From: Algoriphagus sp. AGSA1
GTDB lineage: Bacteria > Bacteroidota > Bacteroidia > Cytophagales > Cyclobacteriaceae
Reading direction: 5' to 3'
DNA: 64,000 nucleotides
Assembly: GCF_021390545.1 (NCBI RefSeq)
Contig: NZ_JAJUWR010000002.1
Coordinates: forward strand, 124,001 to 188,000
Part shown: positions 1-10,514 of the stretch, piece after piece
Layout of the letters: every line of letters begins with the position of its first letter
Position numbering within the stretch: the first letter of the stretch is position 1
Notes under the pieces: model-generated
What the model saw: the letters and a program-made list of their open reading frames with translations, nothing else
Database searches by the model: none
Told to the model about the DNA's origin: nothing
Translations under genes and position numbers: made by a program

Positions 1-551
1 ATCAAACGGAAGCCATGGCAAAAGCAGCTTTTGATGCTTTCGGAAGAATTGATGTGCTGATCAATAGCGCCGGAATCAACATCCGGGGAGCGATCGATGA
101 GCTGGAATTGGAGGAATTCAGTAAAGTAATGGAGATCAATGTCACCGGAACTTGGTTAGCTTGTAAGGCCGTGACTCCATTTATGAAACAGGCCGGGAAG
201 GGAAGTATCATTAATCTGGCAAGTACATTGGGACTGGTGGGGCTTTCCAATAGGACTCCCTATGCTTCCAGCAAAGGTGCTGTAGTCCAGATGACGCGCG
301 CACTGGGATTAGAGTTTGCGCCTTTTAATATTACGGTAAATGCAATTTGTCCGGGGCCGTTTTTGACGGAAATGAATCTTCCGATTGCCGATACAGAGGA
401 AGGAAAGAAATTTGTTGTTGGGGCTACAGCTTTAGGGAGATGGGGGCGACTGGAGGAAATCCAAGGCGCCGCAATCTACCTTGCTTCGGATGCCGCCACT
501 TACATGGTAGGTTCTATGCTCACCGTCGATGGGGGATGGACGGCAAGATGA
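1..551 (+). CDS. Short-chain dehydrogenase/reductase, 5' end missing
   Basis: C-terminal two thirds of a classical SDR oxidoreductase; the reading frame is open to the left edge, so the N-terminal TGxxxGIG cofactor motif lies outside the window. Visible are the NSAG motif of the Rossmann fold, the catalytic Ser in IINLAS, the YASSK active site (YxxxK), the PGPF loop after the sixth strand and the usual C-terminal VDGGW. About 183 residues are present of the roughly 255 typical for the family. The closest remembered relatives are gluconate 5-dehydrogenase/3-oxoacyl reductase-like enzymes. Gluconate genes occur elsewhere in the window (GntP, gluconokinase, KDPG aldolase), but substrate cannot be read from this fragment. 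It converges on the next gene with only 2 bp between stop codons. Confidence 0.9.
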   Translation, partial: QTEAMAKAAFDAFGRIDVLINSAGINIRGAIDELELEEFSKVMEINVTGTWLACKAVTPFMKQAGKGSIINLASTLGLVGLSNRTPYASSKGAVVQMTRALGLEFAPFNITVNAICPGPFLTEMNLPIADTEEGKKFVVGATALGRWGRLEEIQGAAIYLASDAATYMVGSMLTVDGGWTAR

Positions 552-553
552 TG

Positions 554-1084
554 TTACCTTTTCCGGACAAAATGGTTCTGTACTACTTTATCCAAAAAAC
601 GGGTTGATTTGACACATTCAAAAACCAGACGCTTCGGTAACTCACCAAACATGGGAATGCCAGATCCCAATAATACCGGAATTGTAGTAATGATCATTTC
701 GTCAATTAGGTCTTCTCGTAGAAAACTCTGAATGGTCTTTCCTCCATCGATATAAAGGTTTTTAAAACTTCTTCCATTAATTTCCGCAAGCACTTCCGGA
801 ATGCTTCCTTTGACCAGAAATGCCTTGTCCTGCAGTTTTTCCGGAATCTCTGTCAGGGAATTACTCCAAACAAAAACCGGCTTTTTGTAAAACCATTCCT
901 CAAAGCCGGCCACTACTTCAAAGGTGTTTCTTCCCATCAATAGTGCGTCGATTCGGGAAGTGAATTCATTAAATCCCGTGTCAATATGATCAATCTCGGG
1001 AAAGGTTGATAGCCAATCAAGTTCATCGTTTTTCCCGGCAATGAATCCGTCTAGACTTGTGGCAATGAATACGCTGTTTTTCAT
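554..1084 (-). CDS. Dihydrofolate reductase-like (RibD C-terminal domain) protein
   Basis: A 176-residue single-domain protein of the RibD-C/DHFR-like superfamily, typical length for the YwjB/YyaP-type stand-alone members. The N-terminus has the IATSLDGFIAG signature of the family, the middle LLMGRNTFEV resembles the nucleotide-binding MGRKTYE motif, and the C-terminal half has YIDGGKT and LLGSGIPMFG, both typical. Members bind NADPH, but the true substrate of the stand-alone group is mostly unknown; it should not be called folA. The start codon sits directly against a dispersed intergenic repeat (1085-1175), so the whole 5' leader is repeat DNA. Confidence 0.85.
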   Translation of the reverse strand: MKNSVFIATSLDGFIAGKNDELDWLSTFPEIDHIDTGFNEFTSRIDALLMGRNTFEVVAGFEEWFYKKPVFVWSNSLTEIPEKLQDKAFLVKGSIPEVLAEINGRSFKNLYIDGGKTIQSFLREDLIDEMIITTIPVLLGSGIPMFGELPKRLVFECVKSTRFLDKVVQNHFVRKR

Positions 1085-1175
1085 GTGTTTATTTTTGATT
1101 TTTATAGGTCACATGGAATCTCGCATAGTAGATAATCATCCCTTTGTGTGTCGCCTTCGACATGCTCGATTTCAT
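1085..1175 (-). repeat. Dispersed start-codon-adjacent element, copy A1
   Basis: A 91-bp sequence beginning at the base after the start codon of the reductase gene and ending with GATTTCAT (plus strand). It is about 94% identical (5 mismatches counted by eye) to 60660-60750, which abuts the start codon of the cytochrome c gene in the same orientation. Read on the minus strand it runs from ATGAAATC through a small palindrome (TGTCGAAGGCGACA) to AAATAAACAC and then the gene's ATG. It may supply the 5' untranslated region. Its role is unknown. Confidence 0.75.
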
Positions 1176-1298
1176 GTGTTTATAATTGTTTTTCTAAGGC
1201 AAGATAGCCTGTCCCGCCCGCCGCGGCGGTTGACGATTAATCCGCCATCCGGCGGAACCCTAAGTGTTTAATGACGATTTTAATCGTGCCGATTTCAT
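1176..1298 (-). repeat. Dispersed element, copy A2, tandem to A1
   Basis: Directly after the CAT that ends A1 a second unit begins with GTGTTTATAATTGTTTTT and ends in GATTTCAT at 1291-1298. Its first 24 bases closely match the start of the copy at 56583 (GCGTTTATAATTGTTTTT), while the interior differs and contains GC-rich palindromes (around CCCGCCGCGGCGG and CCGCCATCCGGCGG). It looks like a member of the same element class with a different interior. The boundaries are inferred from the shared ends only. Confidence 0.5.
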
Positions 1299-1488
1299 AG
1301 AGATATAATTTGACTTTTAGCGGTAATGCCTGCCTGCACATACAGGCCTGAATACCTTTGGCAGCCAGGATTTCCTCCGAGTTTGGATTCTCAAAAGTAA
1401 CATCAAATCGCCCAAAGTTTTCTGATCTAGAAATTTCTTGGGACATTCCTTGTCTGAAAAGTTTGATCAATAAAAGTTGTGTACGCCC
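1299..1488. other. Intergenic remainder with an open minus-strand frame
   Basis: This stretch lies between the repeat units and the stop codon of the next gene. On the minus strand a frame stays open after the TGA stop of the 1489-2211 gene, in the same frame, and reads into the repeat at about 1270. It holds no ATG near its beginning; a TTG at 1470 is the only early start. It could be a read-through tail or gene remnant, or chance. The sequence around the stop (AAGTTG and CAACTTTT arms) could also form a weak terminator hairpin. I do not call a gene here. Confidence 0.3.
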
Positions 1489-2211
1489 TCAGTCGTGCGC
1501 AACTTGTTTTTTTAATCTCTCCACAGTTTTTTCGGCATAATTTCTATACCATTCAATTTCGCAAGAATCTATAAACTGTTCCAATTCTCTAATATATTTT
1601 TCGTGATCTGATTTCCTAAATGTCATTACAATTTCACCATACTTAATACTCCATAACTTATGCCTTTGATTCATTGATCTAATGGTTTTCACAGGATCTT
1701 CCAATTCCTCAGGGAAGCCATACTCATCAATTATTGACCGGATCAACGGATAGTATTTTTTATCTAAGATAGTTTTAGTTTCGGTGATGACATCAGTATA
1801 GTCATTTAGAATATGCAGGTTGGAAATTGCGTGTGCGAGATGGTGGTTTTCCCATGCTAATTCGGCCCATTTTTCAGCAATTTCATAATTTGATAAGATT
1901 CGATTGCCTCTGATCAATAGATTAAGAGCAAGAAAATACAGGTGAGGATAATCTTCCGGCTCCATATTCTCCACCACCATTTCGAAATGCTGAATTGCTA
2001 GAGGATATTGTTCTGCCATCCAGTAGCAAAAAGCGATTTGATTGTGTTTTTTGATCTTTAGAACATCCTCGTCGTAGATGTCCTGGACTTCATCTATGTA
2101 GTCATTAACCAGTTTTATTTTTTCCTCATATTGAGCATTCGGTATGTCTCTGTAAAGTTTTAGGATAAGTTCTGAAGGGAAAATATCTTTTCTGAGCTGT
2201 TCCAGATTCAT
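1489..2211 (-). CDS. Hypothetical TPR-like helical protein
   Basis: A 240-residue protein without signal peptide or membrane segments, rich in Glu, Lys, Tyr and Trp and apparently all-helical. The segment from about residue 55 to 135 (CYWMAEQYPLAIQHFEMV, then AEKWAELAWENHHLAHAI) has the spacing of helical pairs found in tetratricopeptide-like repeats, so a role in protein-protein contact is plausible. I recognise no enzyme motif. The downstream repeat region and upstream gap of 84 bp give no operon partner, and the gene upstream on the same strand encodes an unrelated membrane protein. Confidence 0.65.
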   Translation of the reverse strand: MNLEQLRKDIFPSELILKLYRDIPNAQYEEKIKLVNDYIDEVQDIYDEDVLKIKKHNQIAFCYWMAEQYPLAIQHFEMVVENMEPEDYPHLYFLALNLLIRGNRILSNYEIAEKWAELAWENHHLAHAISNLHILNDYTDVITETKTILDKKYYPLIRSIIDEYGFPEELEDPVKTIRSMNQRHKLWSIKYGEIVMTFRKSDHEKYIRELEQFIDSCEIEWYRNYAEKTVERLKKQVAHD

Positions 2212-2295
2212 GTAAATAGCATTACAGTGATGATAAATATTTCTGATTTTGGTGAGGAAATGGGAGATAATCTTGATTTTGACAACTTCGATTAA

Positions 2296-3963
2296 CTACC
2301 AGCTTCCACCACCTCCGCCGCCAAAGCCCCCACCGGAAGACCCGCCGCCTCCTGAGCTACCGGAACTTGAGGGTGAGCTCACCATCATCGATTGTGTAGA
2401 TTTGATGGAGCTATTGAAGGATTTCGAAAAATGAGCCATAGACATCATCCTGCCAGTGGATGAATGATACCAGGTCGGTGGCTCGATATTCAATGCGTCG
2501 AATTTTTTTGCCCACTTGTCAAACATACCAAAAGCCAATGCATAGCTCATCGTGGATTCAAAATAGCCCGGATCATCTTCGAGAAGCATTTTAAGTTTGT
2601 TTTCCTCGGCTACTTTTATGAACTGTCTGAAACCTTTCAATTCTGATAAAATCATCGTCCCTTCTTTGTTCTTTTTGATCAGGAATTGGCTCATTATTAG
2701 TAGAACAATACAGGTCACAACGGCAGCGATGGCGGCTATAATTCCCCAATACATCAAAAAGCCAGGCACCAGGAGGAACATCAATAAGACTATCCCAAAA
2801 ATCGTGTAATTCTTTACTTTTCGGGACTTATTGACATAATAGATCTGGGCGGCATTTTTCAATGTGCTTTTGGCGGAACTCATGGTAGTGTAGAACTTGT
2901 CCTTCAGGCTGCTTACCATGACTTCTGAGCCTTTTCCAAACAAACCATTGAAGACCTTCTGCTGGTATAAAGGTGCGTCGGTATCTATATCTTTTATCTT
3001 GCTTAGTTTTGTGTCATCCTTGGCAAACCACCCCTTTTCATCAATTTCTTCTATAGTAATGTATCCATGGGATGCCCAATAAGGAATAAGTGAGATCAAA
3101 TCTGAGGTATCGCCTGAGTCATCGATCAGAAAGCCGACCATAGCAGGATCCATACCTTTAGGGGGGTAGTAGCTAGTGGTGGTCACAGCATGATCATCTT
3201 TGCCGTGTTTCCTCCAAATCAAATAAAAAGCTATGCAACAAAAAGATAGCACTATAGTCCACCATGGCCATAACGGCTTTATTTCCTTTATACTTCCTAG
3301 AGGCAATTTCAATAAAACTGTGACGGATTCACCTCCGGAAGAAACTACATCCGGCTTGCTGGATCCAGAGTAGGTACCGTTAGAAAAACCAGTTAAAAAA
3401 TCCGAAGTGGGGGCATCCGATCCTCTCGGGCCAGCATACAAGAAATAGGCTCCCTCTTCCAGGGTGATTCCATTAGGTAAATGAACAGTGAAATCGATTT
3501 GGCGAAAAGGAGCAGACCAATCACTTGGCTTAATGTTCCAATAGAATGATATCGCTTCAGACTCATGCAGGAATGCATGCTCAACTCTATATCTGATCTC
3601 GTAGTGCTGAGGCCCCTTCAAGGTGATGTCCGCGTCACCTATTTTGATTTGCAGATTGTCGGAGAATCTTTGGCCTATTTTTGAAGGAGAAGTGAATTTA
3701 TAATTTGGGACCTCAATGTTGCTGAGCTCTATTTTGCGGGTTTCCTGTTCCCCTTCTTCTGTTGTTAATTTATAAGAGGTCACAATATTCCGGAAAATCC
3801 CGTGCTTCGGAACCTCAAAATTAATGTCGTATTTCTCTACGACGTCAAAGTAACCCTCCTCATGTAAAGTAATGTCCACATGGTAGTTTTCGACACTGAA
3901 CCCCTGTGCAGAAACCTCCAGCTGCATTAAAAGCAAGAGAATTAAACCTATGCTCTTTATCAT
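2296..3963 (-). CDS. DUF2207 family membrane protein
   Basis: A 555-residue protein with an N-terminal signal sequence (about residues 1-20), an extracytoplasmic beta-rich DUF2207 domain starting near ENYHVDITLHEEGYFDV, a membrane segment near residue 235 (PWWTIVLSFCCIAFYLIW), a cytoplasmic region, two hydrophobic segments near 385-430, and a C-terminal tail made almost entirely of Ser and Gly ending in GGGGGSW. This layout matches the YciQ/DUF2207 family, whose function is unknown; the Gly-rich end is also common there. It follows the LemA gene on the same strand with a 55-bp gap, a pairing often seen, so the two are probably co-transcribed. Confidence 0.85.
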   Translation of the reverse strand: MIKSIGLILLLLMQLEVSAQGFSVENYHVDITLHEEGYFDVVEKYDINFEVPKHGIFRNIVTSYKLTTEEGEQETRKIELSNIEVPNYKFTSPSKIGQRFSDNLQIKIGDADITLKGPQHYEIRYRVEHAFLHESEAISFYWNIKPSDWSAPFRQIDFTVHLPNGITLEEGAYFLYAGPRGSDAPTSDFLTGFSNGTYSGSSKPDVVSSGGESVTVLLKLPLGSIKEIKPLWPWWTIVLSFCCIAFYLIWRKHGKDDHAVTTTSYYPPKGMDPAMVGFLIDDSGDTSDLISLIPYWASHGYITIEEIDEKGWFAKDDTKLSKIKDIDTDAPLYQQKVFNGLFGKGSEVMVSSLKDKFYTTMSSAKSTLKNAAQIYYVNKSRKVKNYTIFGIVLLMFLLVPGFLMYWGIIAAIAAVVTCIVLLIMSQFLIKKNKEGTMILSELKGFRQFIKVAEENKLKMLLEDDPGYFESTMSYALAFGMFDKWAKKFDALNIEPPTWYHSSTGRMMSMAHFSKSFNSSIKSTQSMMVSSPSSSGSSGGGGSSGGGFGGGGGGSW

Positions 3964-4018
3964 AACTATTCTCAGTTTCTTAAAAATATCAGAGGCTTTT
4001 GCATGATTTGATCTTCTA

Positions 4019-4579
4019 TTACGAAAAACTCACTTTCACATTTTCCCGGCTTTCCGGCTCGGCTTCAAAGTAGTCAAAATGTTTATAGTTGAACATGCCT
4101 GCGAATAAAACACCTGGGAAGCTTTCTCCATATGTATTGTTTTCCCGTACCGAGCCATTGTAGTATCTTCTTGCCCTTTCCAGGTTTTCTTCGATTTCAT
4201 TGAGTTTATCCTGAAGCTGGAGAAAGTTGGTGTTTGCTTTCAGGTCAGGATAAGCTTCACTGAGTGCAAATATGCTTCTCAAAGTCTGTTGGAGCTTGTT
4301 TTCTGCTTGGATCTGCTTGTTGATATCATCTGAGGGTACGGCCATGGCGGTGTTCCTTGCTTGAATCACTGCTTCCAGTGTTTCCTTTTCATGGCTAGCA
4401 TAGCCTTTCACGGTCTCAACAAGATTTGGGATCAAGTCATATCTACGCTTTAGCGCTACGTCTATATTACTCCAGGCGTCCTTCACTAAGTTTTTATTTT
4501 TGACAAATCGGTTGAAGATTCCTACCAGGATCACTCCTAAAAATAAGATGATAGCTATTATGAATAGAAAGGTTACCAT
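4019..4579 (-). CDS. lemA: LemA family protein
   Basis: A 186-residue protein with a single N-terminal membrane anchor (about residues 3-22) followed by a long helical region, the standard LemA design and length. Family landmarks are NLVKDAWSNIDVALKRRYDLIPNL in the first third, YASHEKETLEAV, the AYPDLKAN segment, and the ERARRYYNGSVRENN/FPG motif near the C-terminus. LemA proteins are inner-membrane proteins of uncertain function, sometimes linked to envelope stress or protease regulation. It is probably the first gene of a two-gene operon with the DUF2207 protein downstream. Confidence 0.93.
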   Translation of the reverse strand: MVTFLFIIAIILFLGVILVGIFNRFVKNKNLVKDAWSNIDVALKRRYDLIPNLVETVKGYASHEKETLEAVIQARNTAMAVPSDDINKQIQAENKLQQTLRSIFALSEAYPDLKANTNFLQLQDKLNEIEENLERARRYYNGSVRENNTYGESFPGVLFAGMFNYKHFDYFEAEPESRENVKVSFS

Positions 4580-7252
<2,673 letters not shown>

Positions 7253-7272
7253 GTGATAAGCTAGTTGATAAT

Positions 7273-7311
7273 AAAAAGGTGACCTGGAAACGGGGCACCT
7301 TTTTATTTTTT
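7273..7311 (+). terminator. Rho-independent terminator after katG
   Basis: AAAAAGGTGACC and GGGGCACCTTTTT form a stem with one mismatch about a short loop, followed by a T-rich run (TTTTTATTTTTTT). It lies 20 bp after the katG stop. The A-run at the 5' side means it could also work for the convergent gene on the other strand. Confidence 0.75.
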
Positions 7312-7346
7312 TAAGGTTCTGTACCCTGGATTTTATGTGTATGAGT

Positions 7347-7970
7347 TTAATTCTTAAGCCATCCGGCTATACTTCTCCGCTCCCGGGTAAATGAAGGATG
7401 AACTTCATGTTCCATCTCATCACTCCGAAAGAAAACCATTCTACCACCAATAGGAGATATATCCTGCTGATCCTTTCCTTCTGGATATAAGGAAAGCATA
7501 CCCCCATCTTCAGTGTGCCAGTCTTCGTTCAAAAACAACACAAGAGAGAACTGTCTTCCCTTTTCGTTTTTGAATTGATCCAAATGTCTTTTATAGAAGC
7601 TTTTTGGCTTATAGTTGGCATAGTGGCTTTCCAGACTTTTGATGGATGTGAAGCAGGTTTTATTAAGATGTGAGATGAAATTCCCAACTTTTTTCAGGTA
7701 GATCACTTCGAATTCATTGATGCTTTTCTCCTCAATCCATTTGATTTTGTCTCCCCTGATCAGCGAATTCTGTATATGATTTTTTTGGTTGCCTATTCCA
7801 GCCGCCTGAAGAACCCCATTTTGGTCAGCCTGCAAAATATTTTCTCTCAGTCCGGTGACGGTGTTTTTATTTACGAAGTCATTGCTACAGCCATACTTAT
7901 TGTCAATCAATCCTTGAATCAGTTCTTCAAATTGATTCTTCTCGTCATTTTCCTCTTGGTCTTTATCCAT
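7347..7970 (-). CDS. 2OG-Fe(II) oxygenase (prolyl 4-hydroxylase-like)
   Basis: A 207-residue cytoplasmic protein of the 2-oxoglutarate/Fe(II)-dependent dioxygenase fold. The metal-binding HxD pair is in YKRHLDQF (about residues 128-132), the distal His in EMEHEVHPS, and the 2-oxoglutarate-binding Arg is one of those in RRSIAGWL at the C-terminus. LVLFLNEDW and DGGMLSLYPEG are typical of the SM-20/PHD-like branch, which often hydroxylates proline or other protein residues. The substrate here is unknown. It is monocistronic, converging on katG. Confidence 0.88.
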   Translation of the reverse strand: MDKDQEENDEKNQFEELIQGLIDNKYGCSNDFVNKNTVTGLRENILQADQNGVLQAAGIGNQKNHIQNSLIRGDKIKWIEEKSINEFEVIYLKKVGNFISHLNKTCFTSIKSLESHYANYKPKSFYKRHLDQFKNEKGRQFSLVLFLNEDWHTEDGGMLSLYPEGKDQQDISPIGGRMVFFRSDEMEHEVHPSFTRERRSIAGWLKN

Positions 7971-8156
7971 CTGGGCAGTTAGTACCTAGCTGTATTGGTT
8001 TACAGTTAGGATTTTGCACAAGAAGAACATTCCTAAGTTCATTTTTTCATTTTATTTTTTTTGGTAAAAAATAAAACAGGATCAATAACTTTTGAGATTC
8101 AGATATAAGCGTTATTCCTTCCCGGATGGCTGGTTGCGATTCTTGTTTTTGAAGGA

Positions 8157-8945
8157 TTAATTGGCAAGTCTCTTGGCTAAATCAGGAAGGATAAGTCTTT
8201 TTGCCTCTTCTGCATCAATATAATCCTCAAGTCCTCGCATAGAAATGACAGTGAAATCATTGTCATTCAGGTATTGAAGATATTCCCTGAAAAGCTCTGG
8301 AGTGGTATTCACCCAAGGATGTTCTATGTCGGGAACGCCATGAATGGTCAGGATGACAATCTTTCCGTCTTTAGCTTGATCGAATGCTGAAAGGATATCT
8401 TGTTTATTTGTCTCATCCGTTGCCCAACTTGGAACCAAGTAAGGGTGATCGTTCAAAGGATCATAAGCTCTGCTTCCTCCTGCACGCGCAAATGAATATT
8501 CTTTTGCCCCTAGAAACTCCAAAGCTGAAGCATTCAATCCATATCCAGGGTATGCGAAATTGGTAGGTTTTGCAATTCCTAAGGAGTCACATTTTGCCTC
8601 GATGTAAGTGAGTTGTTGGTTGAATTCAGCTTGGGTCAGCTTACTGACATTGGCATGTGTATGGGTGTGATTGGCAATTTCAAATCCCATTTTGTCCAGC
8701 ACCTGAATCTGTCTCCAATTCATGTACAAGGTGCTGTCAGCATAATTGGGCTGAAACTCACAGACAAAGAATGTTGCACCAAATCCAAATTCTTGAAGCA
8801 TAGGAGCTACGACAGAATATTGGCTTGCCGGAGCATCATCGAACGTTAGAACGACTAGTTTGTCGGGAATTGGTTTTTTGAGGATCTGGGCTGGGGAAAT
8901 TGTATAACTTGAAAGAAAGCCAAGAAGTAAAATCAAAAATCTCAT
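8157..8945 (-). CDS. Secreted polysaccharide deacetylase (NodB homology)
   Basis: A carbohydrate esterase family 4-like protein of about 262 residues. The ATG at 8945 is preferred over the TTG two codons upstream. A signal peptide (MRFLILLLGFLSSYT) precedes the NodB domain. Motif 1 is VVLTFDDAPAS with the catalytic and metal-binding Asp pair, motif 2 is NHTHTHAN with the metal-binding His residues, and FAYPGYG matches motif 3. Such enzymes remove acetyl groups from N-acetylglucosamine in peptidoglycan, chitin-like or surface polysaccharides in the periplasm or outside. It lies just downstream of the GntP permease gene (38 bp), so the two may share a transcript. Confidence 0.9.
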   Translation of the reverse strand: MRFLILLLGFLSSYTISPAQILKKPIPDKLVVLTFDDAPASQYSVVAPMLQEFGFGATFFVCEFQPNYADSTLYMNWRQIQVLDKMGFEIANHTHTHANVSKLTQAEFNQQLTYIEAKCDSLGIAKPTNFAYPGYGLNASALEFLGAKEYSFARAGGSRAYDPLNDHPYLVPSWATDETNKQDILSAFDQAKDGKIVILTIHGVPDIEHPWVNTTPELFREYLQYLNDNDFTVISMRGLEDYIDAEEAKRLILPDLAKRLAN

Positions 8946-8983
8946 AATCAATGGCTCTATTTATTGATCTATAGTCATGATGA

Positions 8984-10315
8984 TTATCCCACCACCAAGG
9001 TGATTAAGTAGATTACACTTATCGCAGTTACAGACATGATCAGCGTCCCCACACTATGGGCTTGGTTTCCTTGTTTGATAGTCAAACCTGAAAGTTGGGT
9101 AACGGCCCAGAAGAAACTATCATTGGCATGGGAGATAGCCATAGCCCCGGCACCCGTGGCCAATACAGCAAATACGCGCATAGTTTCCGAATCCAAGCCA
9201 AGTGAACCCAAGAGTGGGGCAATAATGGATGCCGTGGTGATCATCGCCACTGTGGATGAACCTTGGGCGGTTTTCAAGGCAAATGCAATGAGAAAAGGAA
9301 GAAATATGCCCCAGCTCGCTCCGCTCATACTGGAACTGACTAGGTCTCCAATACCCGAGTTTTGGAGCATTTTGCCAAACACTCCTCCAGCTCCGGTAAT
9401 CAGGATGACAGGCGCTGCAATCAAAATTGCTTCTCCGATCCAGCCGGAGGAAGAGAGTAATTTAGCGTCAAATTTCTTGGGTAGGGTAAAAGCCATAAAT
9501 GACCCAAGAAGGAGGGCAATGACCGGACTGCCAACAAACTCAATAAAGGTGTAGAATGATCCTTCACCAAAAGGTTTGGTTGGGTAGTTGGCGATGGATG
9601 CCGTTATAATCAGAATCAGTGGTACGACAATTGGCAGAAAGGAAGAAAAAACCGAAGGCCGTTGTTTTTTGTCGATTTCTTCTGTTTTAGCGGCCATTTT
9701 GGGGATTAGGGGGATTTTATAAGCGACCTTTTTGATGAAAATATAGCTGGGGATCAATGTGGATAAGCTCACGATCAATCCATAGAAAATTATCATCCCC
9801 AGATCAGCATCATATATCCCGGCGGTAGCAATAGGTCCGGGAGTGGGAGGTACCAAAGAGTGTGAGGCGGTGGCACCTAGAGCCAATGCTATTGTAGTGG
9901 CCGCATAGGGGACTTTCCCTTTGAGGGAGAGTGACTTGCTGATAGGGTTCATCATGATAAACGTGCTATCCCCAAATACAGGGATGGAAAGAATGTAGCC
10001 CGATATCATCATCGCCAGCGTCACTGATTTTTCACCGATCCATGACAAAATCTTCTCCGCAATAACTATGGCTCCACCGGTTTTCTCGAGAAATGTCCCC
10101 ATCATCACACCTAGCAGTATCAACAAGCCTATACTTCCAAGCACCCCGCCGAAACCTTCTGATATGGATTTTAAAATCAATTCTCCGGGCATCCCTGATA
10201 AAAGTCCGTAAAGTATGGCACCACAGAAAAGTGCAAGGAAGGGGTGGATGTCAAATTTCACGATGGCAACAAGAATCAATGCCAAGGCAAAAAGGATAAT
10301 CAAAAGTGTGAGCAT
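8984..10315 (-). CDS. gntP: GntP family gluconate:H+ symporter
   Basis: A 443-residue polytopic inner-membrane protein with about 12-14 hydrophobic segments and the GntP-family signature SLVPPTPGPIATAGIYDADLG in the first half plus ISHANDSFFWAVTQLSG near the end. The family imports gluconate and related sugar acids with protons. A gluconokinase (43983-44495) and a KDPG aldolase (39616-40266) in the same window support a gluconate role, although none is adjacent. It is read divergently from the GH20 gene, with about 200 bp of shared regulatory space. Confidence 0.92.
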   Translation of the reverse strand: MLTLLIILFALALILVAIVKFDIHPFLALFCGAILYGLLSGMPGELILKSISEGFGGVLGSIGLLILLGVMMGTFLEKTGGAIVIAEKILSWIGEKSVTLAMMISGYILSIPVFGDSTFIMMNPISKSLSLKGKVPYAATTIALALGATASHSLVPPTPGPIATAGIYDADLGMIIFYGLIVSLSTLIPSYIFIKKVAYKIPLIPKMAAKTEEIDKKQRPSVFSSFLPIVVPLILIITASIANYPTKPFGEGSFYTFIEFVGSPVIALLLGSFMAFTLPKKFDAKLLSSSGWIGEAILIAAPVILITGAGGVFGKMLQNSGIGDLVSSSMSGASWGIFLPFLIAFALKTAQGSSTVAMITTASIIAPLLGSLGLDSETMRVFAVLATGAGAMAISHANDSFFWAVTQLSGLTIKQGNQAHSVGTLIMSVTAISVIYLITLVVG

Positions 10316-10492
10316 TTTGGGTTAGGTTGGGTTTGAGATAATCATTGAAAGCAAAAAATTGATTTGCCTTCAATCGAAAAAATAGGGAAAAAATGGGAAT
10401 AATTAAGCCTAAAGCTGGAATAGCTTTCTAATTGTTTGTTGAGTGGCTCTAATAGCTTCGAATGTTTGGTATTTTAGCCAATTCATCATTGT

Positions 10493-10505
10493 TTAACCCG
10501 GTTAA
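10493..10505. promoter_or_regulatory. Small palindrome before the GH20 gene
   Basis: TTAACCCGGTTAA, a perfect 6+1+6 inverted repeat ending 9 bp before the GH20 start codon and inside the gntP/GH20 divergent region. Its place would suit an operator or a 5'-leader stem, but nothing else supports this. Confidence 0.3.
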
Positions 10506-10514
10506 TCTCTTTGC

